From assembly GCF_002920575.1 (NCBI RefSeq), contig NZ_PQSQ01000047.1, positions 1 to 58,511 of the forward strand: 58,511 bases of DNA, given 5' to 3'. The position numbers were made by a program, and so were the translations under genes. Positions 33,323 through 41,742 of this stretch are shown piece by piece (the first letter of the stretch is position 1; each line of letters opens with the position of its first letter). Under the pieces are notes generated by a model, which saw only the letters and a program-made list of their open reading frames with translations, did no database searches and was not told the DNA's origin. The DNA is from Streptomyces sp. Ru73. Lineage in GTDB: Bacteria > Actinomycetota > Actinomycetes > Streptomycetales > Streptomycetaceae.

Positions 33323-34819
33323 TCAGCCCATACCCAGGGCGAAGAGGGCGAAGCCGGCGGAGAGGGCCGCGGCGGCGGCGCGGAGGACGCGCCCCACGCC
33401 CCACGGCGCCTCGAAGCGCCGCGTGAGCAGCCCGATGCCCACCAGCAGCACCGCGAAGAGCGGCAGCCAGGCCAGCCGGGCCGGCAGCCAGGCCAGGGAG
33501 TCGGGCGGCGTGGTCAGACCGGGCAGGGGCCCGAACACCGCGGACGGCACGGCCGCAGCCAGCATCGCGGTCTGGTGCCAGCAGAAGACGGTCATCGCAC
33601 AGAGGTTGATCACCACCACCGGTGCCCACAGCGCCGGCCGCCGCAGCAGCGCGGCGATACGGTCCCGCAGCAGCACCGCAGCCCCGCACTGGGCCGCCGC
33701 CAGCGCCAGGACCAGCAGCGACGGCGGGTGCGAGTTGGTACGCGCGGCTCCGGGGACGCCGACCATGCTCGCGGGATAGTGGAAGACCAGCAGCAGCACC
33801 GCGAACAGCGCCGTGCCGCCGGTCAGCAGCAGCCACCCGCCGCGCCGCCCCAGCCGCCGCTCGCCCCAGCACACCCCGAGCTGGTACGCGAAGAGCCAGC
33901 CGGGGAGGAGGTTGAGCAGCGCGAGCCAGGACGGTACGGCGGCCGCGTAGGGGCCGTACCGCAGGAAGTCGACCACCGCGACGGACCCGAGCAGCGGCGC
34001 GGCCGCCCACGGCCCGAGCCGCCGCGCGGCCCGCACGCAGTACGGCGTGAGCGCGGTGACGCCCGCGTACACGCCCACGAACCACAGCGGCTGCACGACC
34101 AGCGTCGCGCCCGTACGCAGCGTTGCCGCGGGCACCCCGGCGGCGGACAGCACTCCGATGAGCAGCGCCCAGACGGCCGTCACGGCGAGCACCGGGCGGC
34201 CGAGGCGGGCCAGCCTGCCGCTCAGCCAGCGCGCGGTGGACTCGCCGCGCCCGCTCGCGCGCCGGTAGGACAGCACCGAGGAGTACCCGCCGACCAGGAA
34301 GAAGATCCCCAGCAGCTGGAGCACCCAGCTGACCGGCGCGAGGAAGCCGAGGGTGGAGAGCGGGCTGGCGTTGTGCAGCGTCCCGTCGGCGTCCAGGGTG
34401 AAGCCGCCCACCAGCCAGTGCCCGGCCGGCACGGCGAGCAGCGCGAGCGCCCGCAGCCCGTCGATCGCCCGGTCCCGGTGGGCGGGGGTCCGGTCCTCGA
34501 CGGCACGCACCACACGGCGCACGGCTCGCAGGGGCCTCCACGAGGGCCGGCCCGCACCCGGCCGGGACCCGCCCGCCGCCCCGACGAACGGCGCGGCGGC
34601 CGGACCACCGGGCAGGGCGACGGCAGGCGCGGCAATCAGTTCGGCGGCCGGGCCGGAAGCCGCGGCAACGGGCCGGTGGGCATCACGAGCGCCACCGGAG
34701 CCGCCCGAGCCACCGACGCGGCCGAAACGTCCGGAGCCGCCCGAGCCGCCGACGCGGCCGAAACCGTCAGAGCGGCAGGAGCCGCCGGAGCCGCCCGGAT
34801 GCAGGAACGCGAGAGTCAT
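33323..34819 (-). CDS. acyltransferase-3 family membrane protein
   Basis: This 498-residue integral membrane protein has about ten hydrophobic helices and the acyltransferase-3 pattern: RDRAIDGLRALALLAVPAGH near the start of the core and a fold ending VFCWHQTAMLAAA. The first 115 residues are low-complexity Gly/Ser/Ala and include a 12-residue tandem repeat (FGRVGGSGGSG type) encoded by a 36-bp repeat. AAGGA lies 8 nt before the ATG. It is downstream of the DUF1023 hydrolase on the same strand (89-nt gap). It probably O-acylates a cell-surface glycan or lipid; the substrate is unknown. Confidence 0.87.
   Translation of the reverse strand: MTLAFLHPGGSGGSCRSDGFGRVGGSGGSGRFGRVGGSGGSGGARDAHRPVAAASGPAAELIAAPAVALPGGPAAAPFVGAAGGSRPGAGRPSWRPLRAVRRVVRAVEDRTPAHRDRAIDGLRALALLAVPAGHWLVGGFTLDADGTLHNASPLSTLGFLAPVSWVLQLLGIFFLVGGYSSVLSYRRASGRGESTARWLSGRLARLGRPVLAVTAVWALLIGVLSAAGVPAATLRTGATLVVQPLWFVGVYAGVTALTPYCVRAARRLGPWAAAPLLGSVAVVDFLRYGPYAAAVPSWLALLNLLPGWLFAYQLGVCWGERRLGRRGGWLLLTGGTALFAVLLLVFHYPASMVGVPGAARTNSHPPSLLVLALAAAQCGAAVLLRDRIAALLRRPALWAPVVVINLCAMTVFCWHQTAMLAAAVPSAVFGPLPGLTTPPDSLAWLPARLAWLPLFAVLLVGIGLLTRRFEAPWGVGRVLRAAAAALSAGFALFALGMG
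34695..34798 (-). repeat. 36-bp tandem repeat in the acyltransferase N-terminus
   Basis: Two near-identical 36-bp units (34695-34730 and 34731-34766) plus a partial third (about 34785-34798) encode the Gly/Ser-rich dodecapeptide. Confidence 0.8.
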
Positions 34820-34908
34820 GTCGGGTCCTTGGGATGAGGCGCGCGACCGGCGCGCGGCGAGTCGGCGTGCGGGGCGCACGCCCGTGGTGACGAGCCCGGC
34901 GGGCGCGC

Positions 34909-36207
34909 TCAGCGCACGTCGGAGTAGCGGCCGAGGACGATGTCGGCGAAGCCGGCCAGGGAGTCGGTGCCGGGGACGAGGTAGCCGGTGTGGCCCTCGG
35001 CGCGGTCCGCGGCGACGCGGCGCGCGCCGAACGCGGGGTCGGTGGGGTCGGTGCCGTGCCCCAGGCCCAGCACCTCGACGTTGGGGATGTCGCCGATCCA
35101 GTCGGAGGCGTCCCGGGCCGCCCACACCCGCCCGCCGGCGTGCAGGTCGGCGGCCCGCTCGGTACGGGCGCCCGGCGAGCCGAAGAGGATCACGTCGCCG
35201 ACCGCGGCCCGCCCGGCCCGCGGCGCGGCCAGGCCGCAGACGACCGAGCCGTAGCTGTGACAGAGCAGCGCGGGCGCCGGGGCGCCGGTCGCGGCCAGCC
35301 CCGACAGCAGCCGGGCCAGCCGTCCCGCGCCGGCCTCGGCGAGCCGCCCGGTCGCCGCGTCGGGGCCGAGCCCGACCGGAGTGGTGTAACCGGCCCAGGC
35401 GATCACCGCGGTCGGGGTGGCCGGCGCGTCGGCGGCCATGCGGGCCCGCAGCGAGACGGCCATGCCGGTCGGCGTGCCGTACCGGTCCCGCTGCCGGTCG
35501 AAGGTGCCGAGGTCGATGTCGGAACCGGGCACCACCACCGCCGTGCGGCGGGCCGCGCCCAGGTCCCCGTACACCTCGGCGACCTGACCTCTGCCCCGCG
35601 GGTCGAAGAAGAGGATCTGCCGCCCGGGAGCGAGGAGTTCGGTGCAGCGGGCAGCCCGCGCGCGGGCCCGGGAACGGTCCTCGGCGGTACGGGACGGATC
35701 GTGCGCGCGGGCGTCCTGGCGGGCGCGTTCGGCCCGCAGCGCGCGGGCGTTGGCGCGGTAGCGCAGCTCTACGGGCGCGCCGTCCAAGGTGCCGACGGTC
35801 AACGGGTGCCGCTCGGCGAGCCGTTGCCGCTGCGCCCCGGTCAGGCCGGCGAAGAAGCGGGCCACGGCGGCGGGCGAGGCGGTCGCCGGATCGGGCAGCG
35901 GCCGGCCGAGCGTGTGGTCGGCGCGCCAGGCGGCGGCGCCCGGTGCGGGCCCGGTGACGGCGGTCTGCGCGGAGCCGGCCGCCCAGCCCCCGGTGCCGGC
36001 GACGAGCGCGGCGGCCACGGCGAGCGCGGCGAACCCCCGGCGACGGCGCCGCCGTCCGCCCCGCGCCCCGGCCCCCCGAGGGGCACCGGCCCGCCGAAGG
36101 GCCCCGGCCCCGCGAAGGGCACGGGCTCCCCGAAGGGCGCCGGCCCGTGCCCCGTCGCGGGCGGCGGCTTCGGTTTCGGCGGTACGCGGCGGAGTGCGCA
36201 GCGGCAT
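34909..36207 (-). CDS. alpha/beta hydrolase (DUF1023), paralogue 1
   Basis: The 432-residue protein has an Arg-rich N-terminus with 6-residue repeats (GALRGAG type), a membrane anchor (AALAVAAALVAGTGGW), then an extracytoplasmic domain ending in a DUF1023 alpha/beta hydrolase. The nucleophile elbow is LLCHSYGSVVCGLAA, followed by DVILFGSPG and EVLGLGHGTDPTDPAFGAR. It is a paralogue of the gene at 40383-41597, with the same segments in the same order. GGAGGAGGG precedes the ATG. A TGATACC-N2-GGTAT site lies 92 nt upstream. It is likely a membrane-anchored esterase; the substrate is unknown. Confidence 0.86.
   Translation of the reverse strand: MPLRTPPRTAETEAAARDGARAGALRGARALRGAGALRRAGAPRGAGARGGRRRRRRGFAALAVAAALVAGTGGWAAGSAQTAVTGPAPGAAAWRADHTLGRPLPDPATASPAAVARFFAGLTGAQRQRLAERHPLTVGTLDGAPVELRYRANARALRAERARQDARAHDPSRTAEDRSRARARAARCTELLAPGRQILFFDPRGRGQVAEVYGDLGAARRTAVVVPGSDIDLGTFDRQRDRYGTPTGMAVSLRARMAADAPATPTAVIAWAGYTTPVGLGPDAATGRLAEAGAGRLARLLSGLAATGAPAPALLCHSYGSVVCGLAAPRAGRAAVGDVILFGSPGARTERAADLHAGGRVWAARDASDWIGDIPNVEVLGLGHGTDPTDPAFGARRVAADRAEGHTGYLVPGTDSLAGFADIVLGRYSDVR
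36070..36141 (-). repeat. 18-bp tandem repeat (4 units) in the DUF1023 N-terminus
   Basis: Four contiguous 18-bp units (36070-36087, 36088-36105, 36106-36123, 36124-36141), e.g. GGCCCGCCGAAGGGCCCC, encode the Ala/Gly/Arg/Leu hexapeptides. Confidence 0.8.
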
Positions 36208-36284
36208 CGTCGGTTTCCCTCCTCCAGGTGGTGCGGCGGAGGGAAAGGTAGGAAGGAGGTACCGGGTGCGGCGTCACACCGCGG

Positions 36285-36314
36285 GGTCAAGTAGCGGGTG
36301 ATACCGGGGTATTG
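36285..36314 (-). promoter_or_regulatory. TGATACC-N2-GGTAT operator upstream of the DUF1023 hydrolase
   Basis: The dyad ATACC-GG-GGTAT (36301-36312; TGATACC from 36299) lies directly upstream of a minus-strand TTGACC (36290-36285). That is the position expected of an activator site. The same dyad occurs upstream of the histidine kinase gene (39295-39310). Confidence 0.5.
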
Positions 36315-36437
36315 GGTCCTCGTCCGTACGGAGGAGGACGGTGCGGGACCCGGAGGCCCGCGGGGGACATGGCCGCGCCCCGCAGCTCCCCATGGTGTTG
36401 CCACCACTGATGGGCGCGGCACATGTCGCGGGGCGGG

Positions 36438-37094
36438 TCAGCCGGTGGGTGCCGTCCGGATGGCGGCGATGTCGAACTGGAGGCGGACCTTCTCGCTCAC
36501 CATGGCGCCCCCTTCCGCCAGCTTCGCGCTGTACGTCAGGCCCCACTCGGAGCGGTTGATGGTCGTGGTGCCGTCGAAGCCGGCCCGCTGGTAGCCGAAC
36601 GGGTCGGTGACGTTGCCGATGTACGTCAGTTCGAGCACGACGGGCCGGGTGATGTCCCGGATCGTGAGGTCGCCGGACATGCGGTACACGTCCTTGCCCG
36701 CGAGCTGCACGTCGGTGCTCTTGAAGATCATGCGCGGGAAGTTCGCCGCGTCGAGGAAGTCCCGGCCCATCAGGTGGTCGTCGCGCTGCTCCACGCCGGT
36801 GTCGACGCTGGCGGTGGCCAGCGCGATCTGGGCGCGGGAGCGCGTGGGGTCCTCGCCGTCGAAGTACAGACGGCTCTCGTACTCCGTGAAGGCGCCGCGC
36901 ACCGTGGTCACCATGGCGTGCCGCACGGAAAAACCGATCCTGCTGTGCGCGGGGTCGATCATCCACTCGCCGGTCAGGGCGGCGAGTGAGGGGTCAGGCA
37001 GTCCGTCGGTGTCGTGCACCGCCGGAGCGGCGGAAGCCTCCGGAGAGTGAGCCTCCGAGCGGCGGGGGGAGGAGCTGCGGCTGAACAATTTCAT
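36438..37094 (-). CDS. YceI-family lipocalin-like protein
   Basis: The 218-residue protein has a charged Ser/Ala-rich N-terminus of about 40 residues with no clear signal peptide. The YceI domain starts GEWMIDPAHSRIGFSVRH and continues with MRGAFTEYE-like and FPRMIFKSTDVQL segments. YceI proteins bind polyisoprenoid or other hydrophobic ligands in a lipocalin-like barrel. There is no Shine-Dalgarno before the ATG at 37094. A 13-bp direct repeat (CAAGCCCTGCTCA, 37130 and 37153) lies in the 122-nt gap between it and the response regulator. Confidence 0.88.
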   Translation of the reverse strand: MKLFSRSSSPRRSEAHSPEASAAPAVHDTDGLPDPSLAALTGEWMIDPAHSRIGFSVRHAMVTTVRGAFTEYESRLYFDGEDPTRSRAQIALATASVDTGVEQRDDHLMGRDFLDAANFPRMIFKSTDVQLAGKDVYRMSGDLTIRDITRPVVLELTYIGNVTDPFGYQRAGFDGTTTINRSEWGLTYSAKLAEGGAMVSEKVRLQFDIAAIRTAPTG

Positions 37095-37216
37095 GAGAAA
37101 CGTTGTTACTAAGAAGCCGAGTAATGCCGCAAGCCCTGCTCAGAGGACGGAACAAGCCCTGCTCAAGGGCTACGCAGGTACTTCACCGGACCCTCGCTGA
37201 GCTGTCTGTCGGTCCG

Positions 37217-37897
37217 TCACCGGTCACCAGGAGTGACCAGCCCCGACTCGTACGCGAAGATCACCGCCTGGGCGCGGTCGCGCAGGTCCAGCTTGGCCAG
37301 CACCCGCCCGATGTGCGTCTTCACCGTCTGCTCGGCCAGCACCAGCTCCGCCGCGATCTCCTGGTTGGACAGGCCGCGCGCGATCAGCTCCAGTACCTCG
37401 GTCTCGCGCGGCGTGAGCCCGTTCAGCCGCAGCGAGGCGCGGTCCTTGCGGGGCGCGGGCCGCTGCCGCGCGAAGTCGGCGATCAGCCGCCGGGTGACCG
37501 ACGGGGCGAGCAGCGCCTCGCCGGCCGCCACGACCCGGACAGCGGAGATCAGGTCGGCCGGCGGCGCGTCCTTCAGCAGGAAGCCGGACGCGCCGGCGCG
37601 CAGCGCCTCGTACACGTAGTCGTCGACGTCGAAGGTGGTGAGCATCAGCACCTTCGGGCGGTGGGTCACGCCCGGGGGCGGGGACAGCAGCTGCCGGGCC
37701 GCCTCCAGGCCGTCCATCTCCGGCATCCGGACGTCCATCAGCACCACGTCGGGGTGGGTGCGGCGGCTGAGTTCGACGCCGTGGAGGCCGTCCGCCGCGT
37801 CACCGACGACGTCGATGTCGCTCTGCGCGGCGAGCAGCGCGGCGAAGCCCGCCCGCACCATGGCCTGGTCGTCGACGATGATCACGCGGGTGGTCAT
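37217..37897 (-). CDS. LuxR/NarL-family response regulator
   Basis: The 226-residue regulator has a receiver domain with phospho-acceptor Asp55 (DVVLMDVRMPEMDG), Thr in LMLTTFD and Lys in FLLKDAPP. The C-terminal LuxR HTH is LTPRETEVLELIARGLSNQEIAAEL with VKTHIGRVLAKL. It is the partner of the kinase immediately upstream, with an ATGA overlap. The likely target sites are the TGATACC-N2-GGTAT dyads at 39295-39310 and 36299-36314; this is inference. Confidence 0.93.
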   Translation of the reverse strand: MTTRVIIVDDQAMVRAGFAALLAAQSDIDVVGDAADGLHGVELSRRTHPDVVLMDVRMPEMDGLEAARQLLSPPPGVTHRPKVLMLTTFDVDDYVYEALRAGASGFLLKDAPPADLISAVRVVAAGEALLAPSVTRRLIADFARQRPAPRKDRASLRLNGLTPRETEVLELIARGLSNQEIAAELVLAEQTVKTHIGRVLAKLDLRDRAQAVIFAYESGLVTPGDR

Positions 37898-39231
37898 GCG
37901 GATGCCGGGTCCTTCTCGGTCAGGGGCTCCGTCAGCGGGAGCCGGGCGGCGACACGGTAACCCCCGTCGGCCAGCGGGCCGGTGTCCAGGGTGCCGCCCA
38001 GCAGCCGGACGCGTTCGCGCATGCCGACCAGACCGTGTCCGGTCCCGGCCGTCTCCAGGGGCTCGGCGGGGCGCGGCGGCGGGCCGTTGACGACCAGTAC
38101 GGTCAGGCCCGTGCGGTCCGGCGTGACCGAGACCCGGGTGGGCGCGCCGGGCGCGTGCCGGACGACGTTGGCCAGTGCCTCCTGCACGATCCGGTACGCC
38201 GACAGGCCCACCGCGGACGGGAGTTCGCCGAGCGCGCGGGAGAGCGTCAGCTCCACCGGGACCCCGGCCCGCACCGTCCCGTCCACCAGCCGCGACAGCT
38301 CGTCCAGGCCCGGCTGGGGCGCCTTCTCCGGGCCGCCCTGCCGCTCGCTCTCCTCGCTGCGCAGCACGCCCAGCAGCCGGCGCATCTCGGCCAGCGACTC
38401 GCGCGCGGTCGCCGCGATCGTCCCGAACTCCTCGGCCGCTTCCGGCGGGAGACCCTGGAGGCGGTACGGCGCGCTGTCCGCCTGCACCGTGATCACCGAC
38501 ATGTGGTGCGCGACCACGTCGTGCAGCTCCCGGGCGATGCGGGTGCGCTCCTCCAGCAGCGTACGGCGGGCCCGCTCGGCCTCGCTGATCGTGGCCTGCT
38601 CGGCCAACTCCCTGCGGGCCTCCCCGCGTTCCCGCAGCGCGCCCGCCACCAGCAGCACCACACCGGACAGCATGGACATCAGCAGCCAGGTGCCGTCGCT
38701 GCGGACGGGCCTGACCAGCTCGAAGAGGATGCCGGCCGTGCCGGTGGCCAGCCACACGGCGAGCAGCGTGCGGCGCCGTTCGCGCAGTCCGAGGGCGAGC
38801 GAGAGGGCGACGTACCCGACGATGGCGGGCGGCGGCCAGGGCCAGACGGTGCCCTGGCCGGGCGCGGGGGTGCCCGCGAGCGCCACCGCGCCGACCAGGT
38901 CGGCCGCGAAGATCACCCACCAGGCCTGCAGCGGGCGGGAGACGGCGAGCAGCAGCGGGACGGTCTGGGCCACGCCGAGGGCGCCCGCGAGCGCGCCGTT
39001 CATCCCGTAGTCGTTGCGCAGCACGACGATCGTGGTGGGCAGCAGCGAGACCGTGAAGCCGGCGGCGACGACGTACGGCAGCCACCGCACCCACGGGCGC
39101 GCGGCGTTGCCGAGGAGCGGTTCGCCGGGGCGGGTGGGGTCGCCGAGGGCGGCGGTGAGGGTACGCAGCGCGTGCCGCGCGGCGGCGAGGCCGCTGCGCG
39201 GGGGCTCGGGGGAGGGGGATGACGTGGACAT
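37894..39231 (-). CDS. DesK/NarX-type sensor histidine kinase
   Basis: The 445-residue kinase has five to six membrane helices in the first 210 residues with very short extracellular loops. The HisKA_3 motif is RIARELHDVVAHHMSVI with the phospho-accepting His, followed by a HATPase domain (AYRIVQEALANVVRHAPGAP; GTGHGLVGMRERVRLLGG). The sensory part is membrane-embedded, so it probably senses the membrane or envelope state. I chose the ATG at 39231; an in-frame ATG at 39273 lies inside an operator-like repeat. TACGCT (39246-39241) is a plausible -10 box placing transcription start just before the ATG. Confidence 0.92.
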   Translation of the reverse strand: MSTSSPSPEPPRSGLAAARHALRTLTAALGDPTRPGEPLLGNAARPWVRWLPYVVAAGFTVSLLPTTIVVLRNDYGMNGALAGALGVAQTVPLLLAVSRPLQAWWVIFAADLVGAVALAGTPAPGQGTVWPWPPPAIVGYVALSLALGLRERRRTLLAVWLATGTAGILFELVRPVRSDGTWLLMSMLSGVVLLVAGALRERGEARRELAEQATISEAERARRTLLEERTRIARELHDVVAHHMSVITVQADSAPYRLQGLPPEAAEEFGTIAATARESLAEMRRLLGVLRSEESERQGGPEKAPQPGLDELSRLVDGTVRAGVPVELTLSRALGELPSAVGLSAYRIVQEALANVVRHAPGAPTRVSVTPDRTGLTVLVVNGPPPRPAEPLETAGTGHGLVGMRERVRLLGGTLDTGPLADGGYRVAARLPLTEPLTEKDPASA

Positions 39232-39263
39232 CGCCGGTTCAGCGTAGGCGGCGCGGGCCCGGC

Positions 39264-39310
39264 GGGGCGTCATACCGGAGTCGGGAGCGGGGCGTCATAC
39301 CTGGGTATCA
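39264..39310 (-). promoter_or_regulatory. operator region of the two-component system
   Basis: The direct repeat GGGGCGTCATACC occurs at 39264-39276 and 39289-39301 (25-bp period). The second copy extends into the dyad TCATACC-TG-GGTATCA (39295-39310). On the minus strand this reads TGATACC-CA-GGTATGA, matching the site at 36299. It lies just upstream of the kinase promoter. Confidence 0.6.
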
Positions 39311-39345
39311 GGCCGGGGGAGCGGGACCGACGCATGCCGGCCGGG

Positions 39346-39468
39346 CTACAGCTCCGCCAGCAGTTCCGCCTTCTTCGTGCTGAACTCGTCGTCCGTCAGC
39401 AGTCCGGCGTCGTGCAGCTCGCCCAGCTGGCGTATGCGGTCCGCGATGTCGGCGGGGCCGCGGTGCGG
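39346..39468 (-). pseudogene. out-of-frame SHOCT domain of the DUF4429 gene
   Basis: The frame ending at 39346 encodes ADIADRIRQLGELHDAGLLT followed by DDEFSTKKAELLAEL, a complete SHOCT motif that normally closes DUF4429 proteins. It lacks its own start and is offset from the upstream domain by one base. Confidence 0.75.
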
Positions 39469-40250
39469 CTGCTCCAGCGGACGGCACGGAGGCGCGGGGG
39501 CGGGGCCGGGCCGGCGGTGCGTACGGCCTGCAGCACGGCGGCGGCGAACGGCAGCGACTCGTGCACCGGGCCGTAACCGAGCCCGAAGATCACCGAGGCG
39601 GGGTCCTGGTCGGCACCGTGCCCGGCCTCCTCCTCGGCACCGTGCGGCAGCAGCCGCAGATAGCCGCTGTGCCAGGCACCGGGAACCGCGGGCGCCGAGG
39701 AGCCGTTCTCCGGAGAGCGCCACACCACGCCGGACAGCCCGTCGACCGGGAAGGACTGGTCGCCGGACTTCCACTTCGCGGTGGAGGCACCGGTCCAGAA
39801 CCAGCGGAAGGCCACGGAGCTGCCGTCGAAGGACGCCTTGCCGTCGTACGCCTTGAAGGTCAGCGGCGCCTCGGGGGCCGCCACGAGATACCGCTCGGCC
39901 GGGCCCGCCGCCTCCCCGCCGAGGACGCCCTGCAGCTGGTCGCGGTAGTGGCCGGCCTGCCCGGCACGGTCGGCCGGGAGCACCAGGCGGTAGGGGTCGG
40001 CATCGTCCTTGAGCTGCCCGTCCGCCGCGTCCATCAGCGGATCGGCGCCCGCCCGCGGCCGGGCATGCAGCACCACCGTCCCGCGCCTGCCTTGCGAGAC
40101 CTCAACCGACCTCAGCGCTTCGTACGGGATGCGGCGCTCGCCCAGCGCCTGGAACAGCTTCGGCTTGCGGATCCCCCGTTCGAAACGGATGAGTACGGAG
40201 TCCGTGTCGAACTCCCAGACGGCATGAAAACCGGCCAGCACATCACCCAT
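39396..40250 (-). CDS. DUF4429 protein, C-terminus frameshifted
   Basis: The open frame gives 284 residues starting MGDVLAGFHAVWEFDTDSVL, a clear DUF4429 start, and continues through two DUF4429 units (second about ERYLVAAPEAPLTFKAYDG). After AAAVLQAVRTAGPAPPPR the frame loses resemblance to the family and runs into a meaningless tail. The expected C-terminal SHOCT helix pair is found in another frame just downstream (39346-39468). A single-base loss in the C-rich tract around 39490-39510 would explain this. The ATG at 40250 fits the family start; another ATG lies at 40259. The function is unknown. Confidence 0.75.
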   Translation of the reverse strand: MGDVLAGFHAVWEFDTDSVLIRFERGIRKPKLFQALGERRIPYEALRSVEVSQGRRGTVVLHARPRAGADPLMDAADGQLKDDADPYRLVLPADRAGQAGHYRDQLQGVLGGEAAGPAERYLVAAPEAPLTFKAYDGKASFDGSSVAFRWFWTGASTAKWKSGDQSFPVDGLSGVVWRSPENGSSAPAVPGAWHSGYLRLLPHGAEEEAGHGADQDPASVIFGLGYGPVHESLPFAAAVLQAVRTAGPAPPPRLRAVRWSSRTAAPPTSRTAYASWASCTTPDC

Positions 40251-40382
40251 GCAGTTCATCGTAAGCGGCGGGCGGCCCGCCCGTCCCCCTTCCGTACAGC
40301 ACGCGCTACGCGCGTCACGCCCTTCCCGGCCGCGGACGCACGCCCTCCGGCCCGCTGCCCCGTGCGGCGGCCCGTCCGGCCC

Positions 40383-41597
40383 TTACGCCAGGTCGGCGGC
40401 GCAGTCGCCGTCGTCCGAGGCGCAGCTGACGCCCGCCACCGCGCCGACCCCGACGAGGGCGAAGTTGGCCAGACTCCGTGTCCCGGGCGCGAAGTACCCG
40501 GCGTGTCCGTCCGCGCCGGACGCGGAGAGCACCCGGGAGCCGAACGCCGGGTCCACCGGGTCCGCGCCGTGGCCCAGCCCGCCGAGCTCCAGGTACGGCA
40601 CGTCCTGGATCCAGTCGTCGGCGTCCCGCATCGCCCAGACCCGGGCCGTGGTGTGCAGCGCGGCGACGTTCGGGGCGCGCATGCCGGGACTGCCCGCCAC
40701 CACGATGTCGCCGACCCGGGACGGCAGCTCGCGCGCTGCCACCCCGCACACCACGGAGCCGTAGCTGTGGCAGAACAGCGAGACGTCGGCGGCGGCCGGC
40801 AGCGTGCCGACCAGCGACTCCAGGCGCTGCGCGCCCGCCTGCGCCAGCTGCCCGGCCGCCGCGTCCACGCCGATGCCGGCGGGCGCGGTGTAGTCGGCCC
40901 AGGCGATCACGGCCGTACGGGCGTCGGGGCGCACCGCGCGCTCCGCGTCGTACAGCGAGGACGCCATGCCCACCGGGGCCCGGACGGCCTGCTTGGTGCG
41001 CTCGAAGTTGACCAGGTTGGTGTCGACCCCCGGCACCACCACCGAGACCCGGCGGGCGTGCGTGAGGTCGCCGAAGACCTCGGCGGCGCGGCCGCCGCCG
41101 GCCGGGTCGAAGGAGAGGATCTGCCGGCCCGGCCGCATCATCGACGTGAGCCGGTGCATCAGCCGGCCGGCCTCCTGGCGGCCCTCCGGGGTGAGCCGGC
41201 CGTCGTGCGAGCGGCGCTCGGCGACCGCCCTGGCCCGGTCCATCGCGCTCCGGTTGGCGTGGTAACGCAGCGTGGCGGGGGCGCCCGCCATGTTGCCGAC
41301 GGCCAGCGGGTAGCGGTCGGCCAGCCGCAGCCGGTCGCTCTTGCGGAGCTTGGCGAAGAACGCCGCGATGCGGTGCGGGCCCGCCGCCGGGTCGGGCAGC
41401 CGGTGGCCGTGGAACGTGCCGTTCGCCCAGGCGGCGCGGGAGCTGCCCAGCGGATCGGTGTCGTTCTTGGTCCCTCTGATCCCCGTCCATCCGGTCACCG
41501 CAAGCATCACGAACACCACCACCAGGGCGAGTGCCGCGCGCCAGGCGGAGGACTGCAGAAAACCGGGAGGAGCGCCGAGCTCGGAGAAGGAAGTCAC
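40383..41597 (-). CDS. alpha/beta hydrolase (DUF1023), paralogue 2
   Basis: The 404-residue protein has one N-terminal membrane anchor (WRAALALVVVFVMLAVTGWTG) and an extracytoplasmic DUF1023 hydrolase domain. The nucleophile elbow is LFCHSYGSVVCGVAA, with DIVVAGSPGM and LGGLGHGADPVDPAFGSR. It matches paralogue 1 segment by segment (DRYPLAVGNMAGAPATLRYH against ERHPLTVGTLDGAPVELRYR). Unlike paralogue 1, it lacks the Arg-rich repeat and ends in a short Cys/Asp-rich tail (CASDDGDCAADLA). The GTG at 41597 has no ribosome site, but TAGGCT lies 8 nt upstream, so it is probably leaderless. Confidence 0.84.
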   Translation of the reverse strand: MTSFSELGAPPGFLQSSAWRAALALVVVFVMLAVTGWTGIRGTKNDTDPLGSSRAAWANGTFHGHRLPDPAAGPHRIAAFFAKLRKSDRLRLADRYPLAVGNMAGAPATLRYHANRSAMDRARAVAERRSHDGRLTPEGRQEAGRLMHRLTSMMRPGRQILSFDPAGGGRAAEVFGDLTHARRVSVVVPGVDTNLVNFERTKQAVRAPVGMASSLYDAERAVRPDARTAVIAWADYTAPAGIGVDAAAGQLAQAGAQRLESLVGTLPAAADVSLFCHSYGSVVCGVAARELPSRVGDIVVAGSPGMRAPNVAALHTTARVWAMRDADDWIQDVPYLELGGLGHGADPVDPAFGSRVLSASGADGHAGYFAPGTRSLANFALVGVGAVAGVSCASDDGDCAADLA

Positions 41598-41742
41598 CGC
41601 GGGACAGCCTAGGAGACGGCGCGCGACGGTCGTGGATTGGGTGGCGCAACTCACGTTTCGCTGTGGGTCATTAGGGTCACAACGGACACTTGGTGCCCGT
41701 TTGTCCCGCTCTGACGTGCAGCGATGCGCTCATCCGGTCAAT

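Noticed and set aside
34820..36277. Very long open frame joining the acyltransferase to upstream sequence
   Set aside because: The upstream part is an out-of-frame shadow of the DUF1023 gene; the acyltransferase has its own ATG and ribosome site at 34819.
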